Of a stretch of 64,000 nucleotides of DNA, positions 37,101 through 49,885 are shown piece after piece. The stretch's first letter is position 1, and each line of letters starts with the position of its first letter. The notes under the pieces were generated by a model that saw only the letters and a program-made list of their open reading frames with translations, had not been told where the DNA came from and searched no databases. Made by a program: the position numbers and the translations under genes. Source of the stretch: Hirudinaria manillensis (lineage: Eukaryota > Annelida > Clitellata > Hirudinida > Hirudinidae); NCBI GenBank assembly GCA_034509925.1, contig CM067534.1, positions 3,619,501 to 3,683,500 on the forward strand, given 5' to 3'.

Positions 37101-37189
37101 TTAGGTTAAGAGAGTACTACAGGCTGAAGGACAAGGCCGAAGAATTGAAGCAGAAGACATGCTCGCGTGACATTTATTCATCGGTTTAA
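32016..37189 (+). CDS. ASS1: Argininosuccinate synthase
   Basis: Cytosolic enzyme joining citrulline and aspartate with ATP to argininosuccinate (arginine and urea-cycle pathway). Thirteen exons in consistent phase: 32016-32123, 32398-32466, 32709-32833, 33504-33624, 33944-34018, 34284-34354, 34526-34647, 34787-34871, 35161-35225, 35553-35674, 36020-36186, 36358-36423, 37105-37189; 426 aa (human 412). The N-terminal ATP pyrophosphatase P-loop [10 protein letters not shown] is intact. So are [46 protein letters not shown] and the citrulline-binding [17 protein letters not shown]. The C-terminal tail [17 protein letters not shown] forms the oligomerisation helix. The exon ending at 34647 needs a GC donor (AAAAAG then GCGAAC); no GT fits. 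It converges on MARS1. Confidence 0.97.
32501..32571. repeat. (ATT)n microsatellite in ASS1 intron
   Basis: About 23 ATT units, 35 bases after the second coding exon. Confidence 0.93.
34084..34143. repeat. (ATT)n microsatellite in ASS1 intron
   Basis: About 20 ATT units, followed by CAT/CGT repeats to about 34245. Confidence 0.93.
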
Positions 37190-37235
37190 TCCATCCGTCC
37201 GTCCATACGATGATTGAAACAACTCTTAACACCAG

Positions 37236-37241
37236 AATAAA
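37236..37241 (+). promoter_or_regulatory. Poly(A) signal of ASS1
   Basis: AATAAA 47 bases past the ASS1 stop codon. Confidence 0.65.
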
Positions 37242-37462
37242 TGTATGACCCGTCAAAGTGCATCAACGGAACTTGGCTCATCCTAAATAATAACGGCAAA
37301 ATTTTCCTATAACAAATCCAAACATAACATAACATAATCTAAACAATATTATGTCATATAACCACGTATACAGCTTTTTTAAAACTCATCAGTCTGTTAC
37401 AACTTAAGCAACTACCATCTGAATAAAAACAGCCAAAACAAAGCAAAAAAATAATAACAATA

Positions 37463-37466
<4 letters not shown>

Positions 37467-37556
<90 letters not shown>
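37467..37556. repeat. (AAT)n microsatellite
   Basis: About 30 AAT units between the 3' ends of ASS1 and MARS1. Confidence 0.93.
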
Positions 37557-37559
<3 letters not shown>

Positions 37560-37611
37560 CAATTGCACAGTAAGTGCAACATCATCATACTAGCCAATAA
37601 CATTCAACTTG

Positions 37612-37617
37612 TTTATT
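37612..37617 (-). promoter_or_regulatory. Poly(A) signal of MARS1
   Basis: Minus-strand AATAAA about 80 bases past the MARS1 stop codon. Confidence 0.6.
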
Positions 37618-37697
37618 TATTTCAGAGAAAAACATTTGCATAACAGAAGTTAATGAATATGCAAAGGAGTACGACCCCCCATCCATCATTCATTCGT

Positions 37698-40600
37698 TCA
37701 TTTTCCTTTCTTTCCTCCCTTCTTCTTGACCTCTGGCAAGGGCTTGCCCTGAACCTTGGAAAGTTCTGCCTTCAGGAGAAGCAGGACTTTGACTTCAGCA
37801 TCAATTTTGCTTTTGTCTGCCTTCTCTTCCTTCAGCTTCCTCACAAGGTCACCCTGATTATGATTATGATTAGTATCATTGATGCATAGTAATGTTATTA
37901 ATAATTATTACTATTATTATTATTATTATTACTACTGTGTTTTATCATCATTACTGTTTATTGGTGATTATGTATGTATTATTATCATTGCATATTAATG
38001 TTGTTAGTATTTATTATTATTATTACTATTATCATTATTGTTGTTTTTTGATATATTAGAAGAGGAAAACATAAAGATTCAATTCTCACCTGGCTTGTGA
38101 CCTTTGCAACAAGTTCACTTTCATTCAGATTCTCACACAATCCGTTCATCTGAAAGAAATAATAAAAAAAATAATAAACGAACGAGTTATTTTCGCTTTT
38201 AAGCCTGCTTTTCTAAACACATAACAAAACACATAGCTTGGGTAAATGCAAAAGCCAGCAAAAAATATAATGATATTCACATGGTCAAGCAATGCTATCC
38301 AAGAGATGATATCCAAGCCATACTATCCAAGCAATGCTATCCAAGTCATACTATCCAAGCGATACTATCTTAGAGAATAAATGAATATTATAGAATTAAA
38401 TTACAGACTTTGTTTTGTTTTCCTGAAAACCTCTTCTTCAGAGACTCAATGAGAGCAACTTCAATCTTTTGAAACAGCGGCTTCACCTGATGCACGATAA
38501 TTTATTATTATATTTATTATAATTATTATTATAATTAGCCAATTAACTGTTCAAGAAATTGAAATAAGCTTTAATAAAGTATATCGGAAGTTCTTCTGTT
38601 GTTTGATATATATGAATAATAATATTAATAATAATGGAAAAAATATATAATAATAATACATAATAATAATGTTGTGATTAGTAATAATAATAATAATAAA
38701 AAAAAAATAATATTATGATAACATATTATTACCATCACCATCCTCATCCTAAGACTAAAAAAAATATGGCGCTGACTCACCTCCCCGATCTTGTGGCCAG
38801 GTTGAAGGAAACGACGGAACTCGGCGTCGAGTTTGTGACGGAGACCGGTCTCGGAGACGTCGAGTTGTTTGAACATCTCGTCTGAGGTGCTGGGCATGTA
38901 GGGGTGCAGGAGGACTGCCAACAGGTGCACCACGTTGGCTGCCAGGGAACACACGGAACCTGCCCTAGACCTGTTGTTTTTTTTAAGGATAAAGGGATGT
39001 TTATTAGTTGATCGATGTTAGGTAATGATGATATTGATGATGATGATCAATTATGGTAAGGTGAAAACTTAATGGATCAGTTGATGATCTTTAAATGTAA
39101 TTTAACATTTTTATAATAGAAATTTCTTTTGCAATTTTTGAGCAGAATAAATGTAATTTATATGTAAAATAATAATTTATGTAAATTAATAAAATTGAAA
39201 TTAAATAACAATTACAACTTAAGGGATGCAGAAAATCTAAAAATAAAAAAAAATAAACCCGAATCCATAAATGCAAACCACGAGAACAGATTTACAATTA
39301 TTGTAACCTGACTGTGATGTAATTAATAGCAAACGTAATGAAATTAAGAACTCACTTGTCATCATCGGAACCCTTCACGAGCACCCACGGCTTGTTGGCC
39401 TGCATGTACTGATTGCCCAACGAAGAGATACTCAAAATGTTTCTGAGACCTTCCCTCAACCTGCATGGAAAATCATATTTAAAAATCATATTAAAAAAAA
39501 GGAAACTTAATAATTAATTAATTAATCGACTCATTAAATCTTAAATATTTATAAATATTTGCATATTCATTCGACGAAAACAGATGTGCGGCTCGATGCA
39601 GACCTTGCTTGCTCCAAATTCTGGACGTAAGACGACAATTCGCTTGCAACGTTAACCAGAAACTCATTGTCTTCTCTCGACAGGTCGATCGATTGAACCT
39701 CTCCTTTGAAGAAGTTGGTCAAAAATGTCAGAGCCCTGAATTATAAATAAACAAATGAATAAATGAACATATATATATATAAATAAATAAATTAATTAAT
39801 AAATGAATTAATAAATGAATTCATAAATAAATGAACAACTGAGTTGACCGAAAGCACTGAGCATATAGAATTCATTGTAAAGCATTGAATAGCATCAAGA
39901 ACCTGTTAACAAAATTTCCCAAGTTGTTCAACAGTTCGCTGTTGTTCTTCAGCAAGAAATCATCCCACGAGAATACGCTGTCCTTTATAAAAAAAAAAGG
40001 AAAATAAAATTAAATAAATAAATAAATTATGAGCAACTCGTTAGCAGTTAACTCGAGTTAACTCATTAACGAATATTTACTTGTGACTCGGGCCTGATGA
40101 AGAGCAGGTAAAACCTGAAGATGTCGGCAGGAAGTCCCGCCTCGACGGCGTTGTCGCCAAAGACGCCCGTACCTCTGCTCTTCGAGAACTTTCCGTCCTC
40201 ATAATTCAGATATTCTGAAATTTAAAAAGAAATGATTTAGAAATAGTATAATAATAATATCTAGTATTACGATCATTGTAACTATTGTTATTTAATTATT
40301 AATAGTTATAATTAACTGTTATTGCCTCATAAACTAAATTTCAAAATAATGTCGGTAATAATTCGATATCCGATCGCATTAATTACTAAGACACCAATTA
40401 AGGCTTCAATGTTAATAATCGTAATGACTAGTATTGTGATAGTATTATAACTATTATTGCATAACATACAAAATTACAAAATAAAGTCGGATTTAAGGAT
40501 TTAAAAAGCAATTGCAAAGAAAATCAACAAAAATAAAAATAGTTTCCAACCTGTCGAGCAAAGATTTTTCACGAGAGTCCAGGGTTGTTCAGTTCCGAGA

Positions 40601-43600
40601 AGCGTGCAGGGGAATATTACGCTGTGGAAAGGCACGTTGTCCTTGGCCATAAAGTGGTAAAGGTCAACCTAAGAATTAATTAAAATACTTATTTATTTAA
40701 TTAAATAGTATTAATTATTGGAATCACCAACAGCATTGCATCATAAATGTAACGGACAAGAGGTTTTAACGAGTTAATAACTGCTCACGTAAAACAAGGA
40801 ATATTAGAAATTTAAAAATCAGTAGAATTAAATTAAATTAGAAAAAATAAAATCCAACGTGCCTGGCCAGGGTTCAGCCACCACTCCTGCCACCTGTCCG
40901 TGTACTCGGCCGTGATTGATACGTATCCGATCGGCGCGTCGTACCAAACGTAGAAGACCTTGTTCTGGTATCCTTCCAATGGCACCGGCGTGCCCCACTT
41001 GAGGTCCCTGGAGACGCACCTCGGCTTCAGCCCGTCCCTGATCCACGAATTCGTGATCGTCCGGGCGTTTGTCGACCAGGTGCCATCTTTGAAGGCACTT
41101 TCCAGGTGATCCGTCAGCTTCGATTCCAACTGCAAAACAGGGAAAAGCCAAGTTGCAAATCGGTGATAGTCAGTATAATAGTTATGTTAATGTTAATAGC
41201 TATCAATTTATTAATAAAATCCAATAAATAATAAATTTATTTATTTGCTTTGTTAATTAATTAATTAAATATTACCTTGGGAAGGTCAAGGAATAAATGC
41301 TGAGAGCTTTTGACGCATGGTGTGCTTCTGCACTTCTTGCACTGGGGGTCTTTGAGTTCTACGGCATTGATGAGTTTGCCACAACCGTCACACTGATCTC
41401 CCCTGGCATCGGGGCTTGAGCAGTAGGGACATGTTCCTTCCACGAATCTGTCTGCCAGGAATCTATCAATGGAGGTTTTGCAGAATTTAGGATGTGCAAG
41501 CAACATGATGATGATGATGATAAAAATAAATAGCTTTAAAGAAATGCTATTTTTACCTGTCACACTTCTGACATAACAGCTGGTCGACCGAATCTTTAAG
41601 AATGTAACCATTGTTCTGAAGTTTCCAGAATATGTTCTGAGCAATTCTGAAATATAATATAACAATAAAGTTAATAAAATTGTTTTAATGCATTGCTAAT
41701 TAATTATAAATTAATTACCAACATTACCAACAAAATTAAGGCACAAGGATCAAACTTACTCGGTCTGGTGCGAGTTGGTGGTTCTGCCAAACTGGTCAAA
41801 GCTGATGTTGAACCATTTGTAAACGGAGTCGTGCATCTTGTGGTATTTGTCACAAATCTCTCTCGGCGTCAGTCCCTCCTCCATGGCCTTGGTTTCCGTC
41901 GCCGTTCCGTACTCGTCAGTTCCGCAAATGTACAAAACGTTGTGGTCCCTCAGTCTGCAGAACCTGTTAACAAAGTTTGTTTACGTCTGTTAATTATTAC
42001 GCATATTAATTAGCAATGAATATTAAGCAAGAACACCAGTAAGCAATCATGCTATTGCATAAAACACTACTGCTTGTTACAATACATAATAATAGTAGCT
42101 TAATAACCAGCTTGTACTACTGGCAACAAGATATTAAACAATGTCAACGATGGAAACAATGCTGGGAACCTGGCAAAGACGTCCGCACTGAGCACGCATC
42201 CGATGATGTTTCCGAGATGAGGGATGTTGTTTACGTAGGGAAGTGCACTGGTCACGAGAACGTTTCTCTCCTCCTTGTTTGGAAGTCTACAAAGGAAAGC
42301 AATCAATTCAATTGATTCAATCATCAATTGATTTGTCAAAGAGCCTTGTGCATAATTTAAAAATTTCCTTTTGCTTGCTGCAAAAGCATGCTTTGGAAAT
42401 GCAGAATTAAAAACATACAAAAAAAGTTGCATTGTATCATGTAATGACCCAGCCTGTATTGCCAGGGAGCACCTTCGAGTAGGGGTTCCATACGTAAGGC
42501 TATCAATTAATAAGTGCCTTAACATTTCACAAGAACATGTAAGGCACTCAAAGGACAGGCCAAAATGTAAGGCCAAATCTATAAAAGACATGAAGCATCT
42601 TACAAAGGTGCAGTTCTTTCCTTCCTGAGCAGGGAATCATTTTTTCCAGACTTGAAAACTCTCTCTGCGTCGTGACACTCCAAAGTTGGGGTTTTGGGTG
42701 CTGATGAAGTCTGAAAAAGAAATATTTTATCTTCAGCTTCAAGAAAATAGAGGACCGACATTTCCATGACTAATCCTTTGATTACAAACAGCTTTAAGAA
42801 GCACGGCATGCAAGATCATCTTTACGATATCTTGTCATCTAATATTTTATCAATAAATCATAATAATCTCTTATATCATATGAGAAATTGGTTAAGATAT
42901 CTTAAGATAACAACGAAGTGATTTCAAGCAAACATCAAAACATCATAATGTTCTTGTGATTTCAACAAGCAATTAAAAATCAAATTATTCCAAACCTCTT
43001 TCTTTGGAGTCAATGGAACTGGTGCATGATTTTCGTTGCTCATGTTCAACTTGGACAAACTCAAGTGTGGTACTTGGGGTTTGCTTGTTGCTTCCTTCTG
43101 TTAATAAACAATGGTTGAATAAATTACTTAGGCTGTGATTAATTATTTAATCAGTTTAATTTTCAACTTACACAAATTTTGCTCCACGAAAGACCTGGGA
43201 AAACCTCTGCTATGGCCTTTGTAAAGTATTCGTTAGAATAAAAAGCATCAAACCAATTTATGATTTGAGGAAATCCTTTGGCGACCACTTTGAAAAAGAA
43301 ATATATGCTTAGAATCATCGTAAGGAAAATCCTTGCAAAATCCACGTCAATCAAATGCTCACATTTCCGATAGGGAGATTCGGGGAAGAGAAGAGGAAAG
43401 AGAGCAAACCATAAACTCAAAATGCCTGCTGATATCTGAAAACATAAATAAACCGTGCTCGTTTAAAGACATCCATATAACGAATAATAAAAATAATAAT
43501 GTTTTCACCGTTTCTGTGGTGAGGTGATCAACCACTTCTTTTAATACCCTGTTGAGTTCCTTCAACAACTCTTCATTGCATTTCTCTGGAATGCAACCCA

Positions 43601-44325
43601 CCAAAAGAAGCTGTTCCACCAGTGGCTGAAACAGAAGGTTCAATTAGCTTGGATTGGCAATGGGGAAATTCTTTATAATTTAAAGTCATCTTAGAATCCG
43701 GTGACGTTTCACAATTCAAAGAATTATTAGCAATGAAATTTGTTTATATTTACATAATTTACAACAGTTGATTTTGTGTTTTCATATTATAACACATGAT
43801 GCATAATATCATTAATAATGTACATCTCAAACTCTCTCTCTCTTTATACATTTATATATAATAATAATAACTAATAAACTGTATGCTTGTAAAGCATAAA
43901 CAAAAACCTTGGCAAATGTATATTCAAATTCTATTAAGAAATCTTCTTCTGTTTGAGATTTTGCTGGAAATTTCTTGCTCAGAAGAAATCTAGACATAGG
44001 TTTCAAAGTAAAAAAACAATGGTCAAATATTGAAAACATTGAAACAACAATATCAACTGCTACGTACTCGGTTATGGCATTGGTCACAAATATTTGAGAT
44101 CCGTTGCCAATTTCCAGCACTGGAAGGTGATTCGGTATCAAATGGGGGGGAATTTTGTCTGGATTTCAATCAAATGTTTACTGTTGTGTACAGACATTAA
44201 AATCTCTCAACATTGCTCTCACCATTGCTTTCTAAAAAACATATTTCCAGTGGATAGTCACTCAACAAAATCGCGAGATAAACTTTACAGGAATCCAAGT
44301 TCTCTTTATCCAAAAATAATTTCAT
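37698..44325 (-). CDS. MARS1: Cytosolic methionyl-tRNA synthetase
   Basis: Charges tRNA-Met with methionine. Twenty-two minus-strand exons join in consistent phase: 44223-44325, 44068-44158, 43908-43989, 43509-43625, 43363-43435, 43172-43287, 42996-43097, 42604-42710, 42170-42286, 41760-41963, 41557-41646, 41276-41462, 40863-41129, 40551-40668, 40081-40214, 39903-39982, 39604-39735, 39356-39460, 38781-38970, 38409-38486, 38090-38149, 37698-37853. The product is 902 aa, against 900 in human. In order: a GST-like N-terminal domain ([10 protein letters not shown]..., [10 protein letters not shown]), the Rossmann catalytic core with HIGH-type HLGN in [30 protein letters not shown], zinc-knuckle cysteines ([18 protein letters not shown]), [11 protein letters not shown], the KMSKS-equivalent KFSKS, an anticodon-binding helical domain and a C-terminal WHEP domain. 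The exon ending at 40863 requires a GC donor (CCAG then GCACGT). Confidence 0.97.
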
Positions 44326-45648
44326 CTTGAAAGTTAACAAATGTGTCTAGCGGTTGTGTACTCTAGCAGCGTGACGCATAGACCAAAACAAGTACAACGT
44401 GGGTTATAGACAAAAGTTTATAATTGCTATTCAATATTTATAAAAATATTATATTTTTAATTGTTATTTTAACGCAAAAAAATCAAAATTAAGATGCCCC
44501 AATATATCGTGACTTATGTTTTGAAATAACAGTTACAATGATGCAATAATTTTTTTCGTGGGTGTAGGTTAAGCGGTGCAAATCCTTGTTTTCGCCAATA
44601 GACACACCCCCCCTTCATACGTTCGGTTTCCAAGAAATCAACGAGTCATAATTTTACGACTACTTTATAATTGTCTAATTTGTCACATAGAGGCACTGAT
44701 ATTATGTGGAATTTTAAATCGAGATTCCAATTCTTCTGCCGAGAAATCAATCATCAAGGAAATAATTTGTTTCTGTGACATTACATGGGGAGAAACATAT
44801 TGAGATATGAACGTAGGAAGAACTTTCCATCTATTCCTGTCAAGTATAACCCTTGAATGAATGAAATTTGTTACAAGCAGAAAAAGATCATCATTAACCC
44901 AATATGTGAATGCCCCCATTACCACCAATTTCAAATATTTGGCTATGCCGTTGATGAGGAAACGCGCATTAGATATTTCATCAGCCGATGAGTCAATTTG
45001 GCGACATCTCGTTTGACGTAATTTTTCGTTTTAGGGCCTTTCATCTTATATCTCATCCTCTCTTCAGTAAAGGTGCAAAATAAAATAAAGAGGCATAAAC
45101 AATCAACGAAACTGCTGGCGGGTGGTCTAGCTTACAATTTTTACTCAATAAGAATTCTTTTCTGACTAAGGCCCATAGTCTTATAAGTTATTAGTAATAA
45201 ATGATTACGATGGCTACAAGCCATAATTTAACAAAAAGCTATCCGAAATAAAAACCAGTTTTATTGAATTTCCACTCCCTGATATTGGTTGTTGTAAGGC
45301 TGTTATCATTCAAATTTTTACTCCCAGATTATTTCCATAAAATGGTCCTTCCCAGTTTAACTTTCGATGATCAATAATTTCACTTATTTTAAATAAATAT
45401 TAAATAATCAAAAATTCAGTAAAGAGAGTTTTCTAATGTATTATTTATATTTGTTGAAAAAGTTACAACCAGTTATTGCTAGTTTACTTTTAGATGCAGT
45501 GGTGCAACCGAAAGCCCAAAGCGATTTGGCTCATGTTTGTGATAAATTTGCAGTGAGTATTATTTAAAATATAAAAAGAGTTCAAACTGTTATTTATAAT
45601 CGTTCCACTTATTTTTTTCTATCGTCAAAATTCGGTTTTCTTCCAAAG
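44326..45648. other. Divergent intergenic region MARS1/B3GNTL1
   Basis: About 1.3 kb between start codons pointing away from each other, so both promoters should be here. I see no clear TATA element. Short open frames at 44576-44803 (+) and 44683-44934 (-) overlap each other and resemble nothing I know. Confidence 0.5.
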
Positions 45649-47241
45649 ATGGCAACAGAGGCGTATGAAATTTCTGTAATAGTGCCTTTCTGGAACGCTG
45701 AAAGATGGCTGGACGAATGTCTGAGATCTATATATCTTCAAGATTTTGATGGACGTTTGCAGGTTTTGGATACTTTAGGTATTATTTGAAGCGCCTTTCT
45801 TTTAAAATCAAGCGTGATATTAAAACTGAATGTATCATTATAAACATTACTACCAATTACTAGATTTTGTTATTTGTTTCTCATGTTTTTAGTGGTGCAA
45901 TGAATGCAATTTGATGGTGTTTACCAATTTATGGAGTTGTTATTTATTGGAACCTTGAATGTAATATGTGACACAAATAAGACATAAAACACTTCATTGC
46001 TTCATACACATCAGCAAGATAGGCTGATTGTAAGATAATAAAATACTCTCCTAATCTGATATATTAAACAATATCATTTCAAGGTAAGTCTTTACAATGA
46101 CAGCAGCACTGATGAAAGTGAATCTATTGTCAATAACTGGAAGGACGTTTTGGAGGCAAGAAATATTGATGTCGTATATGCCAGAGGTTTGGTTGATGCA
46201 CAGCCAAAAGGAGCAGGGTTTGCCAAAAATTCAGCAATTTTAAACAGCAGTGGAAGGTAAATAATTAATAAATATTTTGTTGTTGCCAGTAAATATTTTT
46301 AATACTTTTGTCTCAGGTATCTTTGCTTTCTCGACGCAGACGATTGGATGTATCCGAACAGAATAAGAGTGCAGTACGATGCGGCACAGTCGCGTCCCGA
46401 AGCCATCATTGGCTCGAGGTTCATCAGGGATCCTCCCGATTCGACTTTGAGATACACGAAGTGGGCCAACTCGCTGCAGGTGCCCGATCAACTTTATCAT
46501 CAGGCGTTCACTTCCCATGGTCCCACCATTTTGATGCCTACTTGGTTTTTCTCCAGGTTAGTCAAGGACAAAATGTTTTAGAGTTCGTCATTTGCAAATT
46601 TTTTGAAATTTGTTGTTTGGGGTTTTATTAAAACTTAGTATTTTTATAACAATAAAAAAAATGGATATAAACAAATCTGGTCATGAATGAATAACTATTA
46701 TTGCCTTTTCAGAAGCTTGTTTGATAAGATTGGTGGATTCGATGAGAGCGGTAAAGGAACGCCGGAAGATGCAATATTTTTCTACAAGCACTTATCGTCT
46801 GGCGGCTCTCTGTACAGATGTCCCGAGTATCTCTTGTGTTATAGATATCATCTGTCATGCACCACCTTCTCGGTTTCAGAATCGGTCATCTGGAACCTCA
46901 GAGTCGAATTTCTGCAAAGGAAAATAATTAACCAGTGGGAGTCATTCACCATTTGGAATGCCGGAAAACAGGGCAGAAAGTTGTATAGGAGTCTGACGGA
47001 CGACAACAGAAACAAAGTCGTTGCATTCTGTGACGTTGACATAAAGAAAATCGACAAAGGTTTTTACATATATGAAGATGCTGAATGCTGTCTAAAGCCC
47101 AAAGTTCCTATAATACACTTCAAAGATGCAAAACCACCGATCATAGTTTGTGTTAAAATGGATTTAACAGGTGGCGATTTTGAGAAGAATTTGAACTCTC
47201 TCCATCTTAGTGAGGGAACTGATTGGATTCACTTCAATTAA
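45649..47241 (+). CDS. B3GNTL1: Family-2-type glycosyltransferase, B3GNTL1-like
   Basis: Predicted UDP-GlcNAc-type beta-1,3 glycosyltransferase-like protein; the acceptor of this family is not settled. Exons 45649-45762, 46084-46256, 46317-46556 and 46713-47241 keep phase and give 351 aa (human about 361). It has the GT-A start [28 protein letters not shown], the DXD-like [10 protein letters not shown] and [18 protein letters not shown]. Further on are [13 protein letters not shown], the catalytic-type [25 protein letters not shown] and a conserved C-terminal half with VAFCDVD and [10 protein letters not shown]. There is no signal peptide, so it is likely cytosolic. The ATG at 45649 matches the usual short N-terminus. 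The second exon begins with GTAAGT, which itself looks like a donor site. Confidence 0.94.
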
Positions 47242-48492
47242 TATTTTTTATTGCACAGAATATTTTACAATAAATTCAGTTGTTCACCACAAATGTGTCG
47301 TGTTTTTGTGTTCCAGCTAAGACATTTAACATTTTTATGTCCTGGTATCCAGATATTCATTCACTATTTGCATGAGGTTTAAATCTAATTCTAAATTAAC
47401 AATACTTGAAGTATTATGATGGATTCCATGATGGTGTCATGGTGTGACATCTCTCACTTGTGCTGACACAATTCCTATAAAGGGACCGACTTTGTGTCAT
47501 TTAAGGCCATTGACCGTATTTCCGACATTTTGATTTCAAGTGATTTAAGGCAAGGTCATAGGGAATCTATATAATCATATCAATTGAGCAGGTCACGTTC
47601 CAAAAGGGAGACGTTTCAAGGATTCATCTTGCTTCAGTTTTCTCTAGATGTGCATAGAAATTCAACATAAATGCACCGAAGTAGATGCTTGTTGCTTTGT
47701 GGCCTTAATGTATTTAATAGAGATCTGAAAGTTATTTTAATAATTTTTGTGTTAATTTGGACCGTGAATACAAACTCCACATCTGTGAAACAAGTTTTTA
47801 ACTATCAATGTTTGAAGCAGCGCGTGCTGTCTTTCGATTGATAACTTAAACGAAATTTAAAAAATATTTTCTCGGCAGCGATATCTCCGATTCCCTTTTA
47901 ATGCATAACATCTGTTTAACATCGCAACGTCGCCGCCGAGTTTTTAAATTTTGAACATCTTTCACATAATCGTTCTTTTAAAAAGTGAAAATCTCATCTG
48001 AGGATTTTTAAATAGACTCCGGTCGCTAGGTTGTTCACATTTTGTTAACATTCACTTTTCTATTTCTTTGTTGACTGTTTTGTTATGTAATGCTGTCAAG
48101 TTAGCCAGTTTGTGGTGCATGTTAATTTTGATTGGCACATTAATTTCAACTCTTGCTAGTTTTAATAGAAGCGGAAGTAGAATATATTCTACGCCATAGT
48201 TTGGCGGGGGAATACACATTTAAACTTGGGTTAACCGGGGTTAACCCTTGGATTGGAGCCAATAAGGGAAATGTATGCTTATTAAATTTATATAAAAGTC
48301 TGTTCCTTCACCCAGTTACCAGGCTTACAAATTTATTATGGATCTCAGAGTCTCAGAGGAGAATGAGAATCTCCTCCATCTTAGATCCGCTAATAGGGGT
48401 TAATGTGTTATCTGCCCTAATTTTGTAGATTCTCTTATTTCTAATGAATTTTTTTGGGCTGTTCAATTAACATAAAATTTTGTTTCCCTAAG
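47242..48492. other. Intergenic region, no gene recognised
   Basis: About 1.25 kb. It contains the B3GNTL1 poly(A) signal, a doubled GGGTTAACC motif at about 48228-48247 and a pyrimidine tract ending in AAG at 48490-48492 that looks like an acceptor for the next gene. An earlier exon of that gene may be hidden here; I could not identify it. Confidence 0.4.
47269..47274 (+). promoter_or_regulatory. Poly(A) signal of B3GNTL1-like gene
   Basis: AATAAA 28 bases past the stop codon. Confidence 0.65.
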
Positions 48493-49872
48493 CTTTTTGG
48501 AAGAACCCTTTGAGTCTCTAGAATTGCAGAGTTATTCCAATGCTCGGATGAAACGAACAGAACAGGGGTCGGATTCAAAACATAAACTCCTACCTCAAAA
48601 TGAAGTGTACAGTGCTCTAACAAGACATCAGCTTGAGTTAAGTAAGCTTCCTGAAAGACTCAGGTTTTTCAGGCCCATAGAGACGAACATTGTCAGTCAG
48701 TCCCTGCTGAGTGATGTTACCAAGTTGTTTGGAAATCCTGGAGGTTCATTTCAAGGGAAAAAAAGGAAGAAATCATTAGAAATAATAACCGTTGACGGTG
48801 ACTTGGAATTGTCAAATATTTGTGAAGCTCCATCATTACACATAAGTTCGTGTGAGAAGGAATATAACAACAATTGCCATTTGTTTTCTTCGTTCAATAC
48901 TGAAGCGCAGGACAGTAGGATCAACGTAGGCGTTCAAGCTTTTGAGGAAAACGATTTGAGTGCCAGCTCATCAGAAGTTTATCATAGTAATTCTGATCGG
49001 TTTTGTACAAATTGCAACTTATTCGAAAATATCGGTCAGAATAAAGTTCACGTCGGCGATAGCGTGAAGACTTTTGTGAAACCTTTGGATTTGAACAAGT
49101 TTGAAATAATATCGGTCATCAGGGATGAAAGTTGTGGAAACAAGGTCATCGAAGTGAGGACACCGATTTCATTCCATTTGACTTCACAACATTCCAATTG
49201 TTCGTCTCAATTTGGTGACTCGTTTAAAATCGTTTGCGTACCTGGGCAGCCTCAAGCGGTCTGTTCCTCCACTGATTTTGACAACAAAAACAATCACTCG
49301 CACATCATTTTCAAGAATCCAAACGAATTGGCCGAGATTTACGAAAGGATGCCCTACGATATGGTAAGGTATTTAACTGTTATTATAGGTCGGTGTATTA
49401 TGTAAACCAATAATATATCTCTGAATTACAGCATAATCAAAAAGAAATGTGTCTGCCGAAATATTCTGCCATTCCAATCGCTGCAAGTACAGTATCGAGT
49501 TCCTTATCGCCAAACAAATGGGTGCCAAGAGAAGCTCTTAACTTATCCGAATACGAAGCGAGTCTGTTACCCAAGTGGGTGACAGTGAGAGAATCCGTCC
49601 AACCTCCGATAATTATGCAACCCTGCAGAATTTCGACGGTAAACAATTTCTCGTGCCTGCCTCTCAAAGAAGCTCAAGAACCTCCGACAGTTTCCATCAA
49701 TCCGTCTGTGACCTCGACGTGTCAACACTGCTACTCGAATTTCCATCAATGCATTTTACCAGTACCGGGATCGAAGCTAGATTATTACAAAATACCAAAT
49801 TATTGGTACATGACAAAGCCCTATCCTTGTCCTCACATAAATTACGTAGGACGATGTGACCACTGTTTATAA
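48493..49872 (+). CDS. Unrecognised protein, two exons, Cys-rich C-terminus
   Basis: I do not recognise this gene. Exons 48493-49363 and 49432-49872 join in phase 0 across a GTAAGG...TTACAG intron and give about 435 residues. The first exon has no obvious ATG at its head: it follows a pyrimidine-rich acceptor, and the first in-frame Met lies about 17 codons in (NARMKRTEQ), so a 5' exon may be missing. The body is Ser/Asn-rich and hydrophilic, with a basic patch GKKRKKS that could be a nuclear localisation signal. The C-terminus is better ordered: LSPNKWVPREALNLSEYE, then paired cysteines (CQHCYSNFHQC and CPHINYVGRCDHCL) that could bind zinc. No membrane segments. An AATAAA follows at 49880. 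The length and clean splice make it a likely real gene. Confidence 0.72.
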
Positions 49873-49879
49873 ATTATTA

Positions 49880-49885
49880 AATAAA
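49880..49885 (+). promoter_or_regulatory. Poly(A) signal of the unrecognised gene
   Basis: AATAAA 8 bases past the stop codon, followed by a second overlapping ATAAAT run. Confidence 0.5.

Larger units (their letters stand above)
37190..37697. other. Convergent intergenic region ASS1/MARS1
   Basis: About 500 bases with the 3' ends of two opposing genes, a poly(A) signal on each strand and a (TAA)n microsatellite. Confidence 0.6.

Noticed and set aside
44576..44934. Overlapping frames on both strands between MARS1 and B3GNTL1
   Set aside because: No homology, no splice context, and they lie in the expected promoter region.
48153..48428. Frame upstream of the unrecognised gene, considered as its first exon
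   Set aside because: Starts without ATG, and I found no phase-consistent donor to the 48493 exon with good consensus.
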